Part shown: positions 6,586-7,361 of the stretch, in pieces
Layout: every line of letters starts with the position of its first letter
How positions within the stretch are numbered: the first letter of the stretch is position 1
NCBI GenBank assembly: GCA_023418355.1
Contig: JAEZZU010000234.1
Location: 1 to 7,361, forward strand
From: Pseudomonadota bacterium
Lineage (GTDB): Bacteria > Pseudomonadota > Gammaproteobacteria > Burkholderiales > Burkholderiaceae_C
DNA: 7,361 nt
Reading direction: 5' to 3'
The notes under the pieces: model-generated
Databases searched by the model: none
Told to the model about the DNA's origin: nothing
Seen by the model: the letters and a program-made list of their open reading frames with translations, nothing else
Translations under genes and position numbers: made by a program

Positions 6586-6615
6586 AAAGCCTCAGACCTG
6601 TGTCTGGGGCTTTTT
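6586..6615 (+). terminator. Strong intrinsic terminator after the small basic protein gene
   Basis: Arms 6586-6597 and 6602-6613 form a 12-base-pair stem (core GCCTCAGAC / GTCTGGGGC, one G-U pair) closed by a CTGT tetraloop. The stem runs into TTTTT at 6611-6615. A smaller hairpin CCCAG-N8-CTGGG (6546-6563) lies between the stop codon and this terminator. Confidence 0.88.
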
Positions 6616-6661
6616 GCATTTCAGGTGGGTAGCAGTGCTCTGCAGCTCATCGCGGGGTTTT

Positions 6662-6674
6662 CTACCAAGGGTAG
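6662..6674. repeat. Short inverted repeat CTACC-AAG-GGTAG upstream of the thioredoxin-like gene
   Basis: Perfect 5-base arms around a 3-base spacer, about 55 bases before the start codon at 6728. It could be a small operator, but a 13-base palindrome is weak evidence. No good -35/-10 pair was found next to it. Confidence 0.2.
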
Positions 6675-6727
6675 GATGCAGGGCTTAATGTCTGGATGCT
6701 GGCCGTGGGCCTGGAGAAAAGAACAAG

Positions 6728-7099
6728 ATGAACAGTGATCTAGCCGCTGTGAATGCGCAAGCTTCGGTGGGAGTGGTGTGTCTGTGCGCGGCATGGTGCG
6801 GTGTGTGCCGCCAGTATGCGCCGGAGTTTGAAGCCCTGAAAGCCAAGTTTCCACAGGTACGCTTTGACTGGGTGGACGTCGAGGATGAAGAAGACGTGGT
6901 TGGCGACGTGGATGTAGAAACCTTTCCCACGTTGTTGATTGGGCAGGGCAGCAAAGCTTTGTTTTTTGGGCCGCTGCTGCCCCAGATTAAAGTGCTGGAG
7001 CGACTGCTGACTTCATTGCTGGCCGGTGAGGCGGGTGCGTCTGTTGCCTCTGATGAGGCCGATGCATTGTGGCAACGCGTATGCAAAAAATGGCAGTGA
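6728..7099 (+). CDS. Thioredoxin-family protein with WCGVC active site
   Basis: A 123-residue single-domain thioredoxin-fold protein, cytoplasmic because it has no signal peptide. The redox motif WCGVC is at residues 23-27 and the cis-proline motif TFPT is at 65-68, both in the expected positions; a helical tail follows to residue 123. The central residue pair is Gly-Val rather than the Gly-Pro of thioredoxin. The buried acidic residue of E. coli thioredoxin (Asp26) aligns with Cys18, and Trp28 aligns with Cys20, giving four cysteines within ten residues. An acidic stretch DVEDEEDVVGDVDVE lies at 50-64. It is therefore a divergent thioredoxin rather than housekeeping TrxA. GGAG at 6713-6716 is the ribosome binding site, a rather long 11 bases from the ATG. 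The gene lies between two intrinsic terminators and appears to be its own transcription unit. The partner protein is unknown. Confidence 0.9.
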   Translation: MNSDLAAVNAQASVGVVCLCAAWCGVCRQYAPEFEALKAKFPQVRFDWVDVEDEEDVVGDVDVETFPTLLIGQGSKALFFGPLLPQIKVLERLLTSLLAGEAGASVASDEADALWQRVCKKWQ

Positions 7100-7127
7100 A
7101 CCCAACAGGAATTGCATGTGCCCGACA

Positions 7128-7155
7128 TTGCGAATCAACACTTTGCGGATACAAT
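7128..7155 (+). promoter_or_regulatory. Probable sigma70 promoter of the rimP operon leader
   Basis: A -35-like TTGCGA (7128-7133) and a -10 TACAAT (7150-7155, five of six matches) are 16 bases apart. Transcription would start near 7161-7163, about 130 bases before the rimP start codon and only a few bases before a strong terminator hairpin. Confidence 0.55.
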
Positions 7156-7165
7156 AAAGCATTCA

Positions 7166-7207
7166 CGACCAAACGGGCGGATACCAACCGCCCGTTTTTT
7201 TTGGTCG
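7166..7207 (+). terminator. Strong intrinsic terminator or attenuator upstream of rimP
   Basis: The core stem AAACGGGCGG (7171-7180) pairs with CCGCCCGTTT (7188-7197) around the loop ATACCAA, and eight T run from 7195 to 7202. Beyond the T-tract, GGTCG (7203-7207) can pair with CGACC (7166-7170), so the complete inverted repeat spans the T-run. It may end the thioredoxin-like transcript, attenuate the rimP leader started from the promoter at 7128-7155, or both. On the minus strand only three T would follow the stem, so it works in the plus direction. Confidence 0.88.
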
Positions 7208-7291
7208 GTTGCTTTTGGAGCTCGAAGCCGTCCGCAAGCAATTGCAGGATGGTTGTCGGGTTTTTCGTACTTCCGGGATTGAACTTAGCAC

Positions 7292-7361
7292 GTGGCACTA
7301 CAGCAAATTGTTGAACAAACCGTAACGGGTCTGGGCTATGACCTGGTGGAAATTGAGCGCT
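7292..7361 (+). CDS. rimP: Ribosome maturation factor RimP, N-terminal fragment
   Basis: Only the first 23 codons are in the window. The translation (GTG)ALQQIVEQTVTGLGYDLVEIER is the typical RimP N-terminus, with the conserved G-Y-x-L-V-x-x-E motif in the first helix and strand. RimP helps mature the 30S ribosomal subunit. GTG at 7292 must be the start because an in-frame TAG lies at 7286-7288. The ribosome binding site is poor (GGGAT at 7275-7279). In proteobacteria this gene normally leads rimP-nusA-infB, so those genes are expected to the right of the window; that part is inferred, not seen. Confidence 0.88.
   Translation, partial: MALQQIVEQTVTGLGYDLVEIER

Noticed and set aside
7161..7207. 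tRNA or other structured RNA gene upstream of rimP, as with metY in E. coli
   Set aside because: Only a single hairpin with a T-tract is present; there is no cloverleaf, T-loop or CCA-like end.

Overview
The window looks like a chromosomal segment of a betaproteobacterium, most likely in the Comamonadaceae (Comamonas, Delftia or Acidovorax type). The reasons are the GC-rich codon use, strong Shine-Dalgarno sequences, and the first 23 codons of a RimP very like those I recall from that family. The species cannot be fixed by reading alone. No tRNA, rRNA, CRISPR array, insertion sequence or phage gene was seen.

Layout. (1) Positions 1-425, minus strand: the 5' part of a bacterial lipocalin (Blc type) running off the left edge. 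(2) Positions 426-945: a long intergenic region between the outward-reading lipocalin and the transporter operon. It holds no convincing gene and one candidate operator-like inverted repeat. (3) Positions 946-6276, plus strand: an ABC importer and its probable regulator, in the order periplasmic solute-binding protein, fused two-domain permease, ATPase, LysR-type regulator. The set has the Fe3+/2-aminoethylphosphonate/polyamine importer architecture, but its substrate cannot be read from the sequence. (4) Positions 6376-6543: an unrecognised 55-residue, very basic small protein with a good ribosome binding site and a strong intrinsic terminator behind it. (5) Positions 6728-7099: a small thioredoxin-fold protein with a WCGVC active site. 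(6) Positions 7292-7361: the start of rimP, normally the first gene of rimP-nusA-infB.

How the parts work together. The binding protein would capture a solute in the periplasm, the 580-residue permease would form the whole transmembrane channel, and the ATPase would drive import, probably as a dimer. The co-oriented LysR protein is the obvious candidate regulator. Two RNA hairpins in the 164-base gap between the binding-protein and permease genes could set the usual excess of binding protein over membrane parts.

The most interesting non-coding signal is upstream of rimP. A good sigma70-like promoter is followed within about 10 bases of its predicted transcription start by a strong intrinsic terminator, whose outer stem closes across the T-tract. 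This is a candidate attenuator on an operon expected to encode the termination factor NusA. No wholly new multi-gene system is evident. The most plausible unexplored items are that leader, the 55-residue basic protein, and the transporter's substrate.
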